From NCBI GenBank assembly GCA_037039685.1, contig JAWNGF010000001.1, positions 3,844,001 through 3,908,000 of the forward strand: a stretch of DNA of 64,000 bases. The letters run 5' to 3'. Under the pieces are notes generated by a model. It had not been told where the DNA came from and searched no databases. It was given only the letters and a program-made list of their open reading frames with translations. The position numbers and the translations under genes were made by a program. Positions 1-12,476 of this stretch are shown here, one piece after another (within the stretch, counting starts at the first letter, position 1; every line of letters begins with the position of its first letter). The DNA is from Ceratobasidium sp. AG-K. Taxonomy: Eukaryota; Basidiomycota; Agaricomycetes; Cantharellales; Ceratobasidiaceae.

Positions 1-3000
1 GGTAGTTGGATCAGACGGGGTTGTAGATCATACGCTAGCGGGGAGTGAGGTAGGCGAGCAGTTGCTCAAGCCGAGGTGTAGGAGATGGAGGTTAAGTTTG
101 TAAGTTGGTGAGAGCAAGTCGAGTTGAGTCGAAAGTCGAGTGTCGAGTGTTGCTGGCGGAGAGGCTGTCAAGGGTCGCGAGATCTATATTCATAGTTAGT
201 ATGAGCGTTCGGGTTCGGGTGATTGGCGTACTTCAAGCGGTGTCCTTGAAGCGGGGGGGAGCGGGAGAGCGTAATCGAGTCCTCGGGTGGAGAGGCGAGG
301 CCTGCCATATATCGCCCGTCCCCCTGGCTCGTTTGGCCCTGTTTGCCCTGGTGCCTGTGTGTCCCTGTTTGCTCGGCCACCCTTATCTCCAGCGAATCCT
401 CCCCTCCTCTATTTCATCTACATGTCATTCATGGGCACTGTCACTTCACGTCTCGCCCCTGCCAAACCTTCTGCCATCGTCGTCGCCATCGTCCGGGCCG
501 ACGTGTCGCGCCCGATCCGGCCCTGTTCCTGCACGCTACTTCCCAATCAGTCAGGCACGTGTCCAATTACCAATGATCCCCACCTCCGGCACCAGTCTGG
601 TGTTGCTACCTCCATGCAAACACTATGCCACCGTTGCGCCCCCTCCAATATCTTCGAACTCTTCTCATGCCCGGATTCGCTCGGCCCTCGAACGGCTACT
701 TCCGCCCTCTTCTTCTTTCCCAGATCAACATTGCGAAGCACACAATTGCCTAATTTGCTCTCCATCGGTGACACGCTCCGATTGACCACACGCCCCAACG
801 TCTTCCATGTCCATTAAGCTACCTATCTAGCCTTCCTCGACGCTTGGACTCGTATCGTCCACATGCTCGCTATCATTGAACGACCAAACGATGCGCGCTA
901 GACCGCTGTTTCACGTTTGCGCAGAGCACGAGACCTTGGCCATTCGATGTCCCTAGCTTGGACCCCACATTCTGTCCTGTTTAGTACCATCCTTGCGCCA
1001 AGAGTCGTCATCCGCCCTGTTTTTTGTAAATCGATATCTGGCGCCTTTATCGATCCTAGGGGCTGAAGACGGCCGCGTCGGTATCGCACCAGAGCCTTAT
1101 CCATTGTCCGTCTTCCCAGAATCCGAATCGTTCCCAGCGGCTTCCCCCGACTTGACATCCATTCTTGTAATGACCGAACTCTTCTCTTCCTCGAGCCAGT
1201 GCATTCACGTGCAACTCGCCCACCGTCATCCTGTATGCGTCTTGCACCATCGGTCCTACCAATAACCGACTAATTGCTCCACAACGGGCACACCTTATTC
1301 CTCTTGAATTTAACAATGCAAATTGAAACGCAGTCGGACTTTGAACGAAAAGAACGCCTCCATCGGCCCGCCGTGCCCGACTTGCCATTAGCGTAACGTA
1401 ACGTGTCGATCGTGTCGACGACGAGAAGCCTGGACGAGATTAGATTTTGGATCGATGTTTTACCCGTTATCGTCTCTATGCGGGGTCAGAGCGGGGTTGG
1501 AATATTTCACGTGCGGCGTGAGAGATGTCTGGCACGTCACCTACGGACTACAGCTATCCGACCACAGCGACGGTGCATAAATCCACCAAAGATATACTAT
1601 ACCGACAATTTACCCCATTTGTGCTAGACGGGGTGTACATCTCAACTTACGCGACGGAGAAACTCAAACGTGTACAATTCAATACACGAATCTGATTGGA
1701 ACATTAAATCCCACACATCGGCTGATAGAGCGCACGAATTGGTTATACAGCCTAGCCAAGTCTAGTGCACATCAAGTGTACGTCACCCCGGTGACTACAA
1801 GCCCGGTCTCTCTTGTCGTTACGATAGCAATATATAACAGACATTCCGATTCGCAAGTTGAGTGAAATACAATTCGGTACTTGAATAGGGGCGGACAAGG
1901 GAGCGGGAAAAGGAAGGGGGATGTGTTGAATGGAAGAAGGTGGTGTGCGTGATCGGGATGTGTTGCGAATGTCGATCTTGATATTTTATACATGGCATGT
2001 CCGATGGGAACTTGCTTGCAAATAAAGACCTGGAGTTAACGGGCCCCGGTTCACTTTGCTCGCGACTGGTTAGTGCTGGGCGTTTCAAGACTTTAATGCA
2101 CCAATGAAAAGTGCCACCACTAGCCGACTGTGGTAGCCGATACCAGTGCAGGCTGGCCAGACCATATTGGTGATAAGAAGTGCTCGCTTTTGGATGCCCG
2201 GACAACGCCCTCACAGCCCACAGACTGCGAATATGTCTTGGGGACGAACAATCAGAGTTTACAAGTGAATGTGTAGCTCGTATAGGAAAGCCCCACAGCG
2301 GTACAGGCTCAGGCTGAAACTACGGTTAACGTTACGCATACGCAACCCCTATCCATGATTTTTTTAGACTTCTCTGTCGTCGAGCAGGACGCGCGACTAC
2401 AATTGTTCCTGTGATTATTGTAGCTGAGCACTAGAACGCAAATAGGTAACCAGTCATATTCTCGTCTCAACCAACCAGGCGCTTAGCGGCAACCGAATTA
2501 GGGGCAACGACAGTCTCCCAACCTCCCCTGGTCAAATCGACAGCGATACGTTACAACTTTTTATCAGCAACGTCAAGTGTGAACGCGCGAATGTTCCAGC
2601 GGGAGGATACGAACGTATATGCGTGCCTTCAACGCACATCGCCATGTCGACAAATTCCATCGACGCCGACGACCGCGGCGACCGAATGATCGAAAACGAC
2701 ACATCGCGCGCGGGTTTCTTCCAGCCCCTTCCTCGATATTGCTCGGAATTGATACTGAGCTCACGTGAATAGTGGACCTTTGGATCTACACATGGGTATC
2801 TCCCGCCCCGGCGCTTATCCTCGAAGATGCTTGGCGAGCATATGCGACTCGATTACCAAGCTCAACAAGGTTTTAGACTTAGACCATATAATGAGTGCGG
2901 ATTTATTACATCGGGACAGAACCTGAGCGTCGGAATTAAAACAACGCATTCCGCGTCTGCTCGGCCAGGTGGGCACATGGCGAGGTATAGGAACACTCAA

Positions 3001-5478
3001 GTCCGGTTTGTCCGACGTTGAGGAACCTCATTTGGGATAACCAAGTACGGAGATGAGGTGTGAGACTCAAAGACCTTAATAAATGATGCCCGACAAAATT
3101 TTTGTGTGATCAAAGATGCAGTGGGTGCATGCGTGCCCATTACCAAAATCGGTGAGGCAAATGAAACTTGGGATATATCAGGAAAAAGGAATCGAGATAA
3201 GAGATACAAGGCCTCAGCACATGGTGGAATAAGGTTCTTTAGATCGTCAGCGCGGCTCATCGGCCATGGCTATGAGGGAGGTGTTGGTCTGGGTTGATAA
3301 TTGGCTAGAGCTGTGCCCCAATACAGTATGGGCGATCTACCTCGAGGCAAGTTCCAATCGAGCTAGTACCTGTAACAGACACGAGGGACCATTGCTGTTG
3401 GGGATCATGTCCATTATTACTGTGCACTTACTACATGCTTGGTGTATCTGACCTCGACTTCGTAATTAGTGTTTCCAAGATCAACGGTGCAGCTTACTTT
3501 GTTGGTGTAAGATTCTATTGCCACTGGTTTAAGTCGGAGAGTATGAATGGGTACAACAGGACTTGAGTAACGACATCGGCCCGATCCTGCATTGGCCCTT
3601 AACCAAGAGACCTGCGATGTGTCCTAAAAAAAGAGCGCATTGTACAACGCGTCGCAGTTTTTTTTTTCGGGACTAGGAGCAGGTCTCTTTAGTGGTCGCC
3701 CTAATATCCTAATATTGAGCACTTGCAGGTTGCTCTCCGAATACGTTCATTCTGTTGCACGATGAATGAGAGACGCCGTGTGCGTCTTGCATCGTAAGTA
3801 AAGGTATGATCATAGTAGAGTGTACCCTCGTGGTTAATTGATGCGTCGACACCTCGAAGCTCCCTTTTGAAGAGCATACCGGGGAGGGTACTACCGTACA
3901 ACCCCCAAAAGCGGAACGTGCTTTGATCAATGTTGTGATTACTCAATAATAAATCCATATTCTAACACCATTTTTGCCTCATATTAACTACTTAAACACG
4001 TGTGTCTTTCAGCCAACAATCAGACGATTTGACTTAGTTTTCCAAGAAACGCAGTTGAGAAAGGTTCCAGGCGGGTTAAGCGCCTAAACCCTGAGATGTA
4101 GAACATGGAACCGAAAGGCCCTCCTTCACGATGGAATTGGTTGCAGTGACCTTGGGAGAATGAATAAAGCTCCGTTTTATATTTAGACAATGGAAGGTCC
4201 ACTTGGCATGACAATGCAGCAGGATACCTCGAGTAAATGTGGATGCATTTCAGCGGTTCCTAAAGGCAGATACCGAACACGAAAATGCGATCCAAAATGG
4301 TGCTAAATGATGCTTGAGAGATACCATGGAGACTGAAAATTGTCAAATGTATTCTACATTGACAAAATCTGAGGCATTTGGCACTTACTGGATGAGCAAT
4401 ACGCAATGCTTCACAAAAGATTATCAGCCAGGGGATGTCATATGGCTCCAGAACACCTACCGGAGGTCGGAAAGAGAGACAAGGTGAACAGATAATTGCG
4501 GAAAGGGTAACTTGAGTGAAAACTGGGATCAAATATTTACACTAAGTGACTCTGATGCTTTAGCGGATATATAGATGTGTACAAGAAGTTTCAGACCGAG
4601 TGTTTCCCGTAAACTGAGAGATCTCCCCAAGTTTGAATCGTAGACCCTCATAAAGCTCCCTAATATTGTGTATATGCATTTCTATTGAGCTCTATTATGC
4701 CTACAACGATCCTATTAGACAAAAGGCCGGGGGGAAATCGACCTGATTCCCTCTGTTCTACTTCTGGGAGTTGTTCCGCTTCTGGGGGTTGTACGGTATT
4801 GATTAAAACGCTTGTGATTGTCTTTGGTGGCTACTTGACCCTAATTCAAGGCGCTTCGAATGGAAAGGAAGAACCTTGGAGCACGGTGTAAAAGGCGTCA
4901 TTGTCGCCGAGTCTGGAAGGACCCATTGCAGTGTAGTTGGCGACTACGATACTCTCAGAGAAGAAATAGGAGATGATACTTGAAGCCTGTTGTTACGAAA
5001 TGCATATCTTCATGATAATATTTACTCCCTTCGTAGAAGTGGGTACGGATCGGCATCCGAACAAACCAGGAATCTATAGAGAGATATGGGGACTGCATAT
5101 AATCACCAGTGTTTTATGATGCGTCTGGACAAGGCAATCCCAATGAGTTAAGGAGCTGCCTGCCATATTGGGAGCTTGATGAATCATTGATGATGCAATC
5201 GTGACTTTGATCTTGCCTTCGACAGTAAAACCCGAGAATGTCGTGTGATCTCGGGATCGACGGGAGGTACTCGTCGGGTTCGTGGCGGCTCCTAAGCGCT
5301 CAAGGGAATCGCGAGCAATCATGAGCAAAATACGTGCTTATCTCGTGAGCCCTCACGGGACCTCACGAGCGCTTGGGAGACCAATGGGCACCTGCCCTAA
5401 ATACCGACACCTCACGAGCCGAACGAGATTCCAGGATTTTTGTAGAGATTGACTTCAATCCAAAGCTGCTCAAGTAAC
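1..5478. other. Gene-poor stretch, no supported gene
   Basis: No open frame here shows a recognisable domain, and open stretches lack paired splice sites joining them. Positions 290-830 are C/T-rich and give overlapping proline/serine-rich frames on the plus strand, which look compositional; a decayed gene there cannot be excluded. Positions 1400-5400 are AT-richer with scattered short frames. Near 5336-5430 there are several copies of a CTCACGAGC/GCTCGTGAG-type motif that recurs at 8.3-8.6 kb. Confidence 0.5.
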
Positions 5479-7091
5479 ATGGAAAACACCTTGGAGCTTA
5501 GTGCTGCAAGAAACCTCCTCGAAGTTGCGCTGGGTCGATATCTCAATTCTTGCTCTGAGATTCAAACATATTACGCCCACGCTACGTTTGTGTGTATTCC
5601 TCGTGCTATGTCAAACCGTATTTCCAGCGAGTTGACTTCTATTTCCTCATACAATGTCCAGCTGAGTGACACAAGATCAATCATTAGTCAAGTCAGAAAC
5701 AGCTCAGTTACTCTTACTCCGATCCGCTCTCTTCCCTACGAGATCCTTTCCCGCATCTTTCAGCTAATCGTTGGTACTTCCCGTGATATGGGTGTCAACA
5801 GCCTTACACCCACGTCACTTCCCAAATATCCAGATTTTCTCGCTCACGTTTGCTCTCGCTGGCGTAGCATCGTAATCAATATACCAGCGCTTTGGCCCCA
5901 CATCGTTCTGATTTAATAGCATCCATCGGGTCCAAAGTTTGTGAATCGCGCATCCGTTTGTGTCTCACGAACGGGGGGTCTTCCTTTGAGCGTTCACATC
6001 CGAGTCTCAGCTGCCTGTGATACTGAGGTTCGCGTCGGAGGAGACAAGCTTGTCGAGTCAATTGCACACCGGACAAGATCTGTCGAGCTAGTGATTCCTA
6101 ACGCCAGGCAAGAATTCGAGCCTGCATTATACGAATACTTCTTTGAGAAGTTCGAACCAGATACTCTGCTCCAGCTCGCTATCGTAGATTATGGCACTTA
6201 CACCCCGGATTTTGTGGCCCCTTCTGACTCGTATGGCTCGGATTTGGATGCTAGTCATCCCCCTGGTTACCTACTCATGATCTCAGAAGAAGACTTAGAG
6301 GACTTACTATCTTCAGTTCAGATATTACGCCTGGACGGACTTGTAGAACTTTACCTCCATCGGACAGGTACAGGAACCAGCATCACAACACAAGACTGGG
6401 AGCTCTACGATATTTTGGCAGCGAGCCCGAAGCTCACTACACTTCATTTTGGACTCCATATTATTCCTGGCAGGCCAAGTCATTTGAGCGCCCCACCAGT
6501 ACGAATTGACGAATTGAAGCGTCTAAACCTAGTCGAGTTGTCCGGCTCAAATGATCTCCTAAACTTCTTGAAGCTGCTAGCTTCTACCCCAAACCCATTG
6601 CGGTTATCGCTTTGGCTTCACCCAGCGGGTCTTTGTCACCAGGCGACAAGGGTATAATCATTACATTTCTTAGACGGCCGAATGTCATGAAGCTGCACCT
6701 CAAAGGTTCAAAGCAAAAGCTCGATGTCCGGAATCTCTTGGGATTATTCACACAGCTTCGTGTCTTGGTATTGGAGAATTTTGACGACAGAGAACCATCG
6801 AAACAACCTACAAATATAGGGAAGAGAAACGCGCAAACCAACGCCCATACTATGAATGCTGTTTGCCTGCAACAATGTCGGCTCAGCTTGGATCATTTCT
6901 ATCAGCTTGTCCAGGCGTCCTCAATTCAAACAACTGTCCTCCACAACTCCTATGTGTACCGGGATGGGAGAATTATGCAAGACCACGAAGCTAGAGAAGA
7001 ACTATCCATAGTTTACCCTATTATCAAAAACCTTGGTTTTCAGGATCCGGGGGCAACTTTCACTAAAGACTGGGATTTCGAGGTTGATTAG
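5479..7091 (+). pseudogene. F-box-like domain protein pseudogene
   Basis: The N-terminal part has a helical leader followed by an F-box-like core (LPYEILSRIFQL, then HVCSRWRSI and PALWPHI), the arrangement typical of basidiomycete F-box proteins that recruit substrates to SCF ubiquitin ligases. Downstream is leucine-rich sequence (RSVELVIPN, LLASTPNPL, FLRRPNVMKLHL, QLRVLVLENFD) as in their LRR-like tails. Two lesions break it: tandem in-frame TAA TAG at 5914-5919 directly after the F-box, and a one-base shift near 6610 between NPLRLSL and SLSPGDKG. No intron with normal length and borders removes either lesion while keeping the conserved residues. The first ATG in frame is at 5479. I see it as a recently decayed member of a large family. 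Confidence 0.75.
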
Positions 7092-9640
7092 ATTCCAGCC
7101 TATTTTGAATTTGACGTTTGTTGTTCTAGATCTAGTACCAACTAAAACAACCAAAGACCCAATATATAAATATGCTGCATGATAACCTTGCGTATTTGAC
7201 TTTCCTGGCAATTTCAGATGAAATGTACCGGTTTTGCCTATGTTCATTGCGAGTTGAATGGCCTGCGATTCAGATAGGGCAGAGAAGCAAGAAGCCAGCT
7301 ACCTAGAGGGTTAAGTGTCTCAGCCTAGCATCAGGGCACGTGTATAACTCAGGTGGTAGGCGGAAGGGTCAGCAAGCAGGCGAGACTCTTGTTATGAGCA
7401 GTGGAGTCGGTCGGCGCAGGCGGGTGCACATACTGTAGCAAGCAAGCGGGGACATGAATTGGCCACCTGAAGCCGAGTGCAGAGCCCGGACCTAGATACA
7501 TGCATTGATAGGAACGGAGACCTAAGGGCATACAAACAGGAGGCCCAGCGGCAGCTAAAAACCAACCTTGTGAGTGGAGTGGAGCGTGTATTATGCATCT
7601 CAACGCCTCTAGCATATTTCGTTGCAGCTTTTTTCTTGAATGCACATCCAACATCACCGTCCGTTATCAAACGATGTTTGGAGAATGTATGCTAATATCC
7701 CGAAGTTAATGTACATATACAAATACAAGTGTTAAGTTCATTACCGCTCTATCGGTGAATTGCATTGACACCAACAGTTGGGATAACCGACTGACCGGAA
7801 ACTCTACATCGCAAGTCTATATTCGACTGTCCCAAATAAATACACGCTACGAGTCTGTAGAAAATTGAGCGATAAGTGTCGCTGTAGCAATGACTCGGTG
7901 AAATATGGGTTCGTTCCTGACTGTCCGGCAAAGCTCGAAGTGCATCAAAAGAGTGAGAAACTTGGCTTTGGGGCGCATGTATAAGAGATGTAAATAGCTC
8001 ACCGATTTGAGCACTTCAGCTAACAGGGGGATAACAGAGCAAGGCCAGACTTGGTCAGTAGCGATTACTTTCAGGTCACTTTACTCAAATTATCATCACG
8101 TTGACAACTCCCATCGCTAAGATTGACGGATGCACTCCAGTGTCTAAAAACGCTGTATCAGGGGACCGCTTTTGTACAGTCAAGCTTACAATCCCCACCG
8201 TACCGCCGTAATGGAATTCGTAATTATAAAACTGAAAACGCGATATCAGTCAGGGCAGCGGCGAAAGCCAATACTATCAATAAGTGCATATATTGAATTA
8301 CACTCGCATTTCATCCAGCAAAGCATCAAGGTTTGTCAGCAAGTTGACCCGTTGCTCGCGAGCACCAGATGTCTCATGAGCACTCGCTATGTTCCTGAGG
8401 GCTCCCAAGAACCATTCCTCTCAATTAGACGATTACACATTAGATGTGCAGTAGACCTTACCCACTACCCGTTAACCGGGAATCATGTTAAGATAGTACG
8501 AGCTTTGATGAATGTCGCGCACGAGCGCTCGTGGGTACTTGCTACATGGAGGCATAGCATCCAGCGCTCATCAGCTCACGGGAACTCATAAGCTCTCGTG
8601 AGCCAGCCACGATTTGCCCGAGTTACCAGTGAATGCGCTAGATGGTCGCCGCAGTGTTTAATGTTCAAGTAACTAGCCAGTCTGTCTCCTACTAAGTATA
8701 CCAGTCCGGAACTTTAATGAGCCACGCTTGAGCAAAGTGGCTATTGGTGTGTTTCGTTAGCCTGCCTAGAAGGTCGCCTTTCATTGTGCAACCTATGTAC
8801 CCCCGTCTGGGCGGAATGCACCTATAGCCCTGCCAACTCCACCTCAGCTCTTTCCTTCAATTGATGGAGAAGCATTCGATCCAGAAAGTGGTAATTTGGC
8901 AGTCTGAGATGTATCACGATGGAAGCTTCGTACCAAGAGATCGGGTTAGAACAGAGTCATCCCTGGTTTGTTCCATTTTGAAGCAGCTTGGTTATCACGA
9001 AACAATGCCCACAAAATATTGGTAGCCCGAGATCAAATAACTTTCACTTGTGTCACTAAGCTCGCCTGTCGTCATAGTATATAGTTTCTCGGAGGTAGAA
9101 TACAGAATCATGTGTAGCCCGAAGCCCTCTTCGGGACTGGGCTCGTGACCTATAAGGTGTCGAAGTGAGAAAACACGCATATATCTGGCCTTCAGGTGCA
9201 CTAACATCATGGATCGCGTCCTCGGCATGAGCCGCGATGAAATATCTGTCCGCCGAGCCTCAATATCTGCGGAAATGATGTGTTCCTGGGTGTTATACCG
9301 AGCCATAACTTCGTTAGAAAAAAGTGCCTCAGATCACCCTGTTTAGCGTACCAATGTTTGTATGCGTTTATATTATATATGTACTTGTGCCTACATCACT
9401 TGATGTAAATAACCCATCGTGCTGTGGATTCCTTGCTCCTTACAAGAAAGTGCCCAAAGATAGGTTACGTGGTTATCAAGCTAGTGACGATATTTAATTG
9501 CGTAACCCAAGTCTTGGTCAAAATCCCGAGCTGGGGAAGCTCGAGCTCGAGCTCGCGACTACTGTGGCCCATATGCATTGATTTGTGACTTCAGTGATGG
9601 TAGCCGAAGTACCTGTATTTCTCAGTTCAAGTTAGAAGAC
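7092..9640. other. Intergenic, repeat-flavoured, no gene supported
   Basis: Several frames are open but none shows a recognisable domain or sensible exon joins. The interval 8340-8610 is dense in variants of GAGCRCTCG and its reverse complement (for example around 8350, 8380, 8520 and 8590), the same word family seen near 5340-5430 and 35770-35950. That pattern suggests a decayed repeat rather than a gene. The distal part, 8900-9640, may be the 3' side of the hAT relic. Confidence 0.4.
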
Positions 9641-11600
9641 TGTAGCTATATTAAAAGGCGACTTACCTGGAATATACAGAAAATCTCGAGCCGTTGCCGC
9701 GAGTCGAGGTAATCGCCGAGCGTTGTGGCGCCACCATTCAAGGTGCCCCATTACCGTAATGGATTCCGAGAGATATGCAACTATCTCTTCAGTTGTGGAG
9801 GAGAAATTAGAGGTTCCGTAGCCAAGTGACTGAAGATGAGCCCGCCACGCCCGGTGGAAATCGTCTATTTCTTCTTATCACTCTACCAACAAGGGTACCA
9901 CAGAGCCACAGTTATCTCCGTAGAGAGCTTGATACGCGTCCTTGAATGTCGACGCGCATACATTCAACCCACCAGTCAAGAATAGGTTGGCGGACAAAAC
10001 CTAGTTTGAGCTAAATGATGTATCCTCGTATCGAGGGTCAAGAACTAAATCGGCAGTATAAGTATTGCTTTAACAGTGGCTGAATCAAACCAGACGAGGG
10101 GGAATTCACCTGCAGAAGAATTGTAGTAGTCTGAGTCTTGAGATGACAGGTCGACGAACTTGAGCAACTGGATCTTGCACGCTTAGATATCAGCAAGGAC
10201 CGGTGTGCGGCTGACAGCGGGTTTGGGCTCCAAGCGAGTCGTGTAGGATAATAGTAACTGATGGGCTCGAAGGGAGAAGCCTAGAGTTGGATGCTCCTCA
10301 GTCACAAATTTGTTGAACGCACCACAGAAATACTATACGGGGGATGTAAGTTTGCTTTCATGAGCATGCTCCTGTTTCTAGTTCGAAACAACGTACCTCC
10401 AACCAGGTGCATACTTGCGAAACTTCTTCCCAATCACTCTCAGAAAGTACATAATTGCGATATATTTTGATCGTAGGATGAGATGTTAATTCGCTGATCG
10501 GCTGTGTACGTTAGTAATTAGAGCGTTAGGCTACAGGAGCACCAGGGGTAGCCTACCTCCGAGAATTCCAACGCACGTTCAAGCATCAGTAAAAAGAATC
10601 CCATCGTCAGGGAATGTCGATAATGGGAGGTTTGACGGCTCGTTTCTGGTATTCTCTACCATCCGCACCGGCATGTTGTAAGTTGCAATCTCCGACCCAT
10701 GCAGCAACTTCTTTGAAAGTTCCATGCGATGTGGAGACGACCTCACGATATTCAAGATCTTGTGGGTCCAGTCTCCCAAAACGTAAGCTATATGCGTATC
10801 AAGTCGCATGGAATACTCAACTTGGCGATGGAGGACGAAATATCAACAGAGGTATTGATATCCGGCAAGTCTTGGACCTTGCTTTCCGTAGCCTCCGGAT
10901 CACTTTCAGCAGAAAATGCTACCGTATAGTCCAGCTTCAACAAAAAATCATCTGGGACAAAGTTGCGGGCGTTGGTAGTCCGGGGAACAGCACTGATACC
11001 GAGTAACAGAGCCGTGACCGAGTGATGGATCGCATGAGCCAGGCTTGGAATGTGTATCCTTTTGCCATCCTAATGCGAGCCAGATTCGAGTTGTCGCAAT
11101 TGAGGTTCCAAATGGTGCATAAGAGTTTCGCTGCGGCCTACCTGGTCGCTGATCTGAGTAACAACTTTGTCGTTGACCCCCAGCTTGTTAACGGCTCTAC
11201 CAACTGTGTTTACTATAAAGCCACTGTGCATCCCTTGCAACTCCACAAAGTCCAGGACGGTTTCCTCCAGGCGACAATCTTGGGTGATTCAACTTCCAGT
11301 AACAGATAGGAACGCCCTGTGTTCTGGTGAAATCCAGGCATCGTACGCAACAGCAATTGAACCGAAGAGTGTGGCCAAGCATTCCTTGGCCCGCTTGCGC
11401 ATCTCGCCGGTCTGATTAACGAGTCGATCCTGCACATCCCGAGAGCTGGGCAAGTGTTCTTCGATGGCTGGCCCGATGTAAGAGAACATACTCTGAAAGT
11501 CCTCGTCCTCGACGGCCGTAAGCGGCCTATCGCTCGTGACTACCCATCTCGTCAAAAGCAGGTCAAGTTCGTCCGCGTTGATGGTCTGAAAAGCCGGTCA
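9640..11600 (-). mobile_element. Decayed hAT-family transposase
   Basis: Read on the minus strand, 11555-11289 gives an open stretch with the catalytic-core motif DAWISPEHRAFLSVTG, which resembles the DxWTSxNxxxFxxxT block of hAT transposases. It continues out of frame as EETVLDFVELQGMHSG and TLMHHLE, both typical of the family. At the other end (about 9800-9660) lies the C-terminal dimerisation motif WWRHNARRLPRLAATARDFL. Between them are recognisable pieces interrupted by stops and frame changes, so no transposase could be made. A hAT element moves by cut and paste; this copy is inactive. I could not find convincing terminal inverted repeats or an 8-bp target duplication by eye. Confidence 0.8.
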
Positions 11601-12476
11601 GCGTAGTTTAAACAATCAAGCGAGACGCTTATTGGTACGCTACCCGAGAATACCACCGATCGCGATGCACTGTAATCAAAGCCTGCGATCTTTCCCCGCG
11701 CTGCATTATCGGCCTGCTGGGCGCTCAATCATATCGGCGGATGTTTTCCTTCGTATAATTGTCCATGTTCGTCGTCGATCCTTTGGAGCCTCCGACTCTT
11801 GACCAAGCCCAAGCCCAAGCCCCCCGGTGACAGCTCCCACATTTGAGCGTGCACGACTTTAATCGCCCTTGGTTATCCCCTACCACATCGTATACATCGA
11901 TGAATCAATACACAAGCTCATTACTTTTGGAAAGTAAGGGCTATCAGCGGCGTTGCTAACGTGGCACGGCCAGCGAGTGATCGTCGATGGGCATCCGGGG
12001 AAACGTCGGATAGGCACAGATCATGGATGACTTTTCGTGGTCGCTTTGAGTGATATTCGTCGGACAAATTATTCATTGAGTGGAGGCGTATATTAGTGAG
12101 ATGAAGGCGCGGGAAGTCAATCGAAGCAAAGATGGCTGGACGAATTTGGGTGGCTGGTTATATGGTGGCGCCTGGAGCTTATTACCAATCGTCCACCTTG
12201 CTTACTCACGGTCGCCGGTCGAATATTCGGGACGCCTCTAGCCAGAAGCGGTGGTCGAGTCAGTCAGCCATACAGCTTCTCGTCGGACAGGTGACATAAT
12301 GACCGAGAATCGATATGCAAACCAAATCGCAATCTCGAGAATATCGTCGCCCAAAACAACGGACAAATAAGCGCCGAGCTCTTGGGAACCCGAGACGCGT
12401 CAGCGCTTGCACAACGCGCCGTCGATCACTTGCGCCTGCACACCAAGACGTAACCTAGAACGATAATCAGAACAAC
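11601..12476. other. Upstream region of RPN6
   Basis: No coding sequence is apparent. The interval separates the hAT relic (minus) from RPN6 (plus) and must hold the RPN6 promoter. I see no clear TATA box close to the start and no obvious fungal proteasome-gene control element. Confidence 0.4.

Noticed and set aside
105..817. Long overlapping open frames on the plus strand near the window start
   Set aside because: C/T-rich composition keeps several frames open at once; no domain, and no coherent exon set could be built.
8172..8591. 139-codon plus-strand frame
   Set aside because: Lies in repeat-like DNA rich in GAGCGCTCG words; no domain or splice context.
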